A stretch of 64,000 bases of DNA from Alloyangia pacifica (lineage in GTDB: Bacteria; Pseudomonadota; Alphaproteobacteria; Rhodobacterales; Rhodobacteraceae), in the NCBI RefSeq assembly GCF_003111685.1, contig NZ_CP022189.1:1628001-1692000 (forward strand), given 5' to 3'. Below the pieces are notes generated by a model. It saw only the letters and a program-made list of their open reading frames with translations. It was not told the origin of the DNA and searched no databases. Positions within the stretch are counted from its first letter, which is position 1; each line of letters starts with the position of its first letter. The position numbers and the translations under genes are program-made. This document shows, in pieces, positions 62,513 to 64,000 of this stretch.

Positions 62513-63868
62513 GCGGGGCGAGATGCGCAGCCATATGCCGTCGCGCGCCCGCACCGTGAGAAAGGCCACCGGCTCCGGGGTCTTCCCGGGCACGATCTCC
62601 AGCTTCAGGTCGCGCAGGATCAGCGAGAGCAGCAGCACCCCCTCGACCATGGCAAAGCCGGCCCCGGTGCAGACCCGCGGACCCGCGGAAAACGGCATGT
62701 AGGCCTCTCGCGCGCAGTGCTTGCCATTCGCAGTGCCCCAACGGGCCGGGTCGAAGCCGTGGGGATTGTCCCAGAGCCTTTCGTGCCGGTGCTGGTGCCA
62801 GGGGCTGAGCACCACCTGCGCGCCCTTCGGCAGATCGCGATCGCGAAATCGCTCGGGACAGGTGGTTTCGCGCACCATCATCGGCACCGGCGGGTAGAGC
62901 CGCAGTGCCTCGCGGAAGACGTCGCGCGAGACGCGGAGCTTGGCGATATCGGCAAAGTCCGGCGTGTCGCCGAGCGCCTGCGCCTCCGAAGCGAGCCGCT
63001 CCTGCCACTCGGGATGCGCCGCCACCAGCCAAAGCGCCCAGGCCAGCGCCGAGGCCGAGGTCTCGTGCCCGGCAAGAAAGAAGATCGCCACCTGGTCGAC
63101 CATCTCCGAGGTGCTGAAGCGCGCGCCGGTCTGCGGGTCGGTGGTGGTCATGATCTTTGTCGCAAGATCATCTGGCGCGCGGCCCGCGGCGATCTCGGCC
63201 TGCCGCGCGGCGGTCAACTCGGTGATCAGCCCCCGGATGCGCCGCGCCGCCGATCGCGTCGAGCGGCGATGAAACCGCGGCATCCAGCGCGGCAGCGGCA
63301 GGAAGGCGGCAAGGTTCAGGATCGGCTGCGTGCGCTGGTAGGCGCGGAACGCGTGAAAAACCTCCTGCGCCACCGCGTGCTCGATCGGCAGCGAGAAAAG
63401 CGTGCGGAAGATCACGTCGGCGGCGGCGTGGCTGGTGTGTTCCTCGATCTCGACCTCGGCCCCCGCGCCGACCTCTGTCTTAAGCCGCGCCAGCGCCGCC
63501 TGCGCCGCCTGCCACATGGCCGGATAGGTCTCTTTCAGTCGCCCGCCCTCGAAGGCCGGGTCGATGATCCGGCGCTGCCGCTGCCAGGTCTCGCCATTGG
63601 TGAGGAATACCGAATTGCCCAGCAGCGGCCGCAGCCCCTCGGCGATGCGCCCGGACTTGGGGAAGTCCATGGGCCGGTCCCTCAGCACGGTCCTCACCAG
63701 CTCGGGCTGGTTGATCAAGTAGGAGCGGAAGAAGGGCGTGCGGAACTCGGCCATCCACGCCCGGTAGAGCCGGGAGGGCTGCGCCGACAGAAGGTCGGCC
63801 CGAAAGAGTTTCAGATAGCGCAGCAGCGAGACCTTGTCGGGACGGGATTTCGGCTTGGGGGGGATCAT
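62510..63868 (-). CDS. Cytochrome P450
   Basis: 452 aa. Cytosolic haem monooxygenase. I-helix oxygen-activation motif AGHETS (266-271), K-helix E320-x-x-R323 (EALRLYP), the PERF-like meander (ARWG), and haem-binding loop FSAGPRVCTG with Cys400. Length and FFLAGHETSASAL suit the bacterial soluble class that needs a ferredoxin partner, not seen here. The substrate is unknown. Its ATG overlaps the stop of a gene that enters from the right edge, so the two are coupled. Confidence 0.95.
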   Translation of the reverse strand: MIPPKPKSRPDKVSLLRYLKLFRADLLSAQPSRLYRAWMAEFRTPFFRSYLINQPELVRTVLRDRPMDFPKSGRIAEGLRPLLGNSVFLTNGETWQRQRRIIDPAFEGGRLKETYPAMWQAAQAALARLKTEVGAGAEVEIEEHTSHAAADVIFRTLFSLPIEHAVAQEVFHAFRAYQRTQPILNLAAFLPLPRWMPRFHRRSTRSAARRIRGLITELTAARQAEIAAGRAPDDLATKIMTTTDPQTGARFSTSEMVDQVAIFFLAGHETSASALAWALWLVAAHPEWQERLASEAQALGDTPDFADIAKLRVSRDVFREALRLYPPVPMMVRETTCPERFRDRDLPKGAQVVLSPWHQHRHERLWDNPHGFDPARWGTANGKHCAREAYMPFSAGPRVCTGAGFAMVEGVLLLSLILRDLKLEIVPGKTPEPVAFLTVRARDGIWLRISPR

Positions 63869-64000
63869 AAGGCGCGGGTTCCGGAGCCGGCGGGCTCGGT
63901 GGACGCAAACCGATTGACCGGCGTCTCCAGTCGGCTCGCCGAGGGCGGCCGCTGCGCGTAGCGCGCCGCCAGCGTCATCGGCCCGGCGGTGACGCGGAAA
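63865..64000 (-). CDS. 3' end of an unidentified gene upstream of the P450
   Basis: The last 44 codons of a minus-strand gene that continues beyond the right edge (first complete codon at 63999). It ends ...TPVNRFASTEPAGSGTRAL and its TGA overlaps the P450 ATG (ATGA at 63865-63868). The fragment has no motif I recognise. Coupling with the P450 suggests a shared pathway. Confidence 0.7.
   Translation of the reverse strand, partial: FRVTAGPMTLAARYAQRPPSASRLETPVNRFASTEPAGSGTRAL

Overview
The window reads as chromosome of a marine-type Rhodobacteraceae (Roseobacter group, Alphaproteobacteria). The evidence is high G+C, a permuted two-piece tmRNA, an alpha-type SspB adaptor, a Rhodobacter-style smo/mtlK/xylB polyol operon, pntAB, a DUF815 ATPase beside tatABC, and DUF4169, DUF1194, DUF1223 and DUF2270 proteins typical of this family. 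There are about 71 protein genes, one RNA gene, no rRNA, tRNA, insertion sequence, prophage or CRISPR, and little sign of recent transfer. It is mostly housekeeping and carbon-metabolism sequence.

Layout. 0-3 kb: end of a DsbB-like gene, a coupled PepSY / cytochrome b561 / membrane-anchored LuxR set, then gap. 3.7-7.6 kb: coaD, a CBS protein, and a LysR regulator divergent from mmsA. 7.7-15.8 kb: two related small proteins of unknown function, ssrA (tmRNA), a DUF1194 protein, a chromate transporter, sspB, fumC, a DUF4169/ribbon-helix-helix pair, and purB with REP-like elements on each side. 15.9-22.6 kb: a fliG-like gene, an LpxL/HtrB acyltransferase, a lipoprotein, a DUF1223 protein and acnA. 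22.7-28.2 kb: a PACE efflux protein, an LLM flavin oxidoreductase, a QseBC/PmrAB-like two-component pair and two L,D-transpeptidases. 28.3-38.2 kb: a nine-gene minus-strand polyol operon (HAD phosphatase, SorC regulator, smoE-F-G-K, smoS, mtlK, xylB). 38.3-43.6 kb: DUF815 ATPase, tatABC (tatB frameshifted in this sequence), a YafY/WYL regulator, an AHSA1-type protein and YceI. 43.7-50.6 kb: rpsF-rpsR-rplI, DUF2270, tig, pntAB. 50.8-64 kb: a methyltransferase-like membrane protein, kynU, a glutamine amidotransferase, a GlcG-like protein, glcB, an Atm1-type ABC exporter, a LysM protein, a LOG-family hydrolase, a host-attachment-type protein, class I fructose-bisphosphate aldolase and a cytochrome P450.

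How it fits together. gap, fba, fumC, acnA, glcB and pntAB feed central carbon and NADPH metabolism. A TTAGCGCTAA-like operator recurs upstream of gap, fumC, fba and a small DUF1127-like gene, suggesting one shared regulator. The polyol operon imports sorbitol/mannitol, oxidises them to fructose and phosphorylates xylulose, and carries a long dyad between its SorC regulator and the binding-protein gene. CTTAAG-type direct repeats 11 bp apart lie upstream of both the two-component pair and the second L,D-transpeptidase, linking that pair to cell-wall remodelling. ssrA and its probable tag-binding adaptor sspB lie 2.2 kb apart.

I found no clearly new multi-gene system. The best leads are the PepSY/b561/membrane-LuxR set, the tandem small-protein pair next to ssrA, the CTTAAG regulon, the tandem TGACA-N6-TGTCA operators, and the tatB frameshift.
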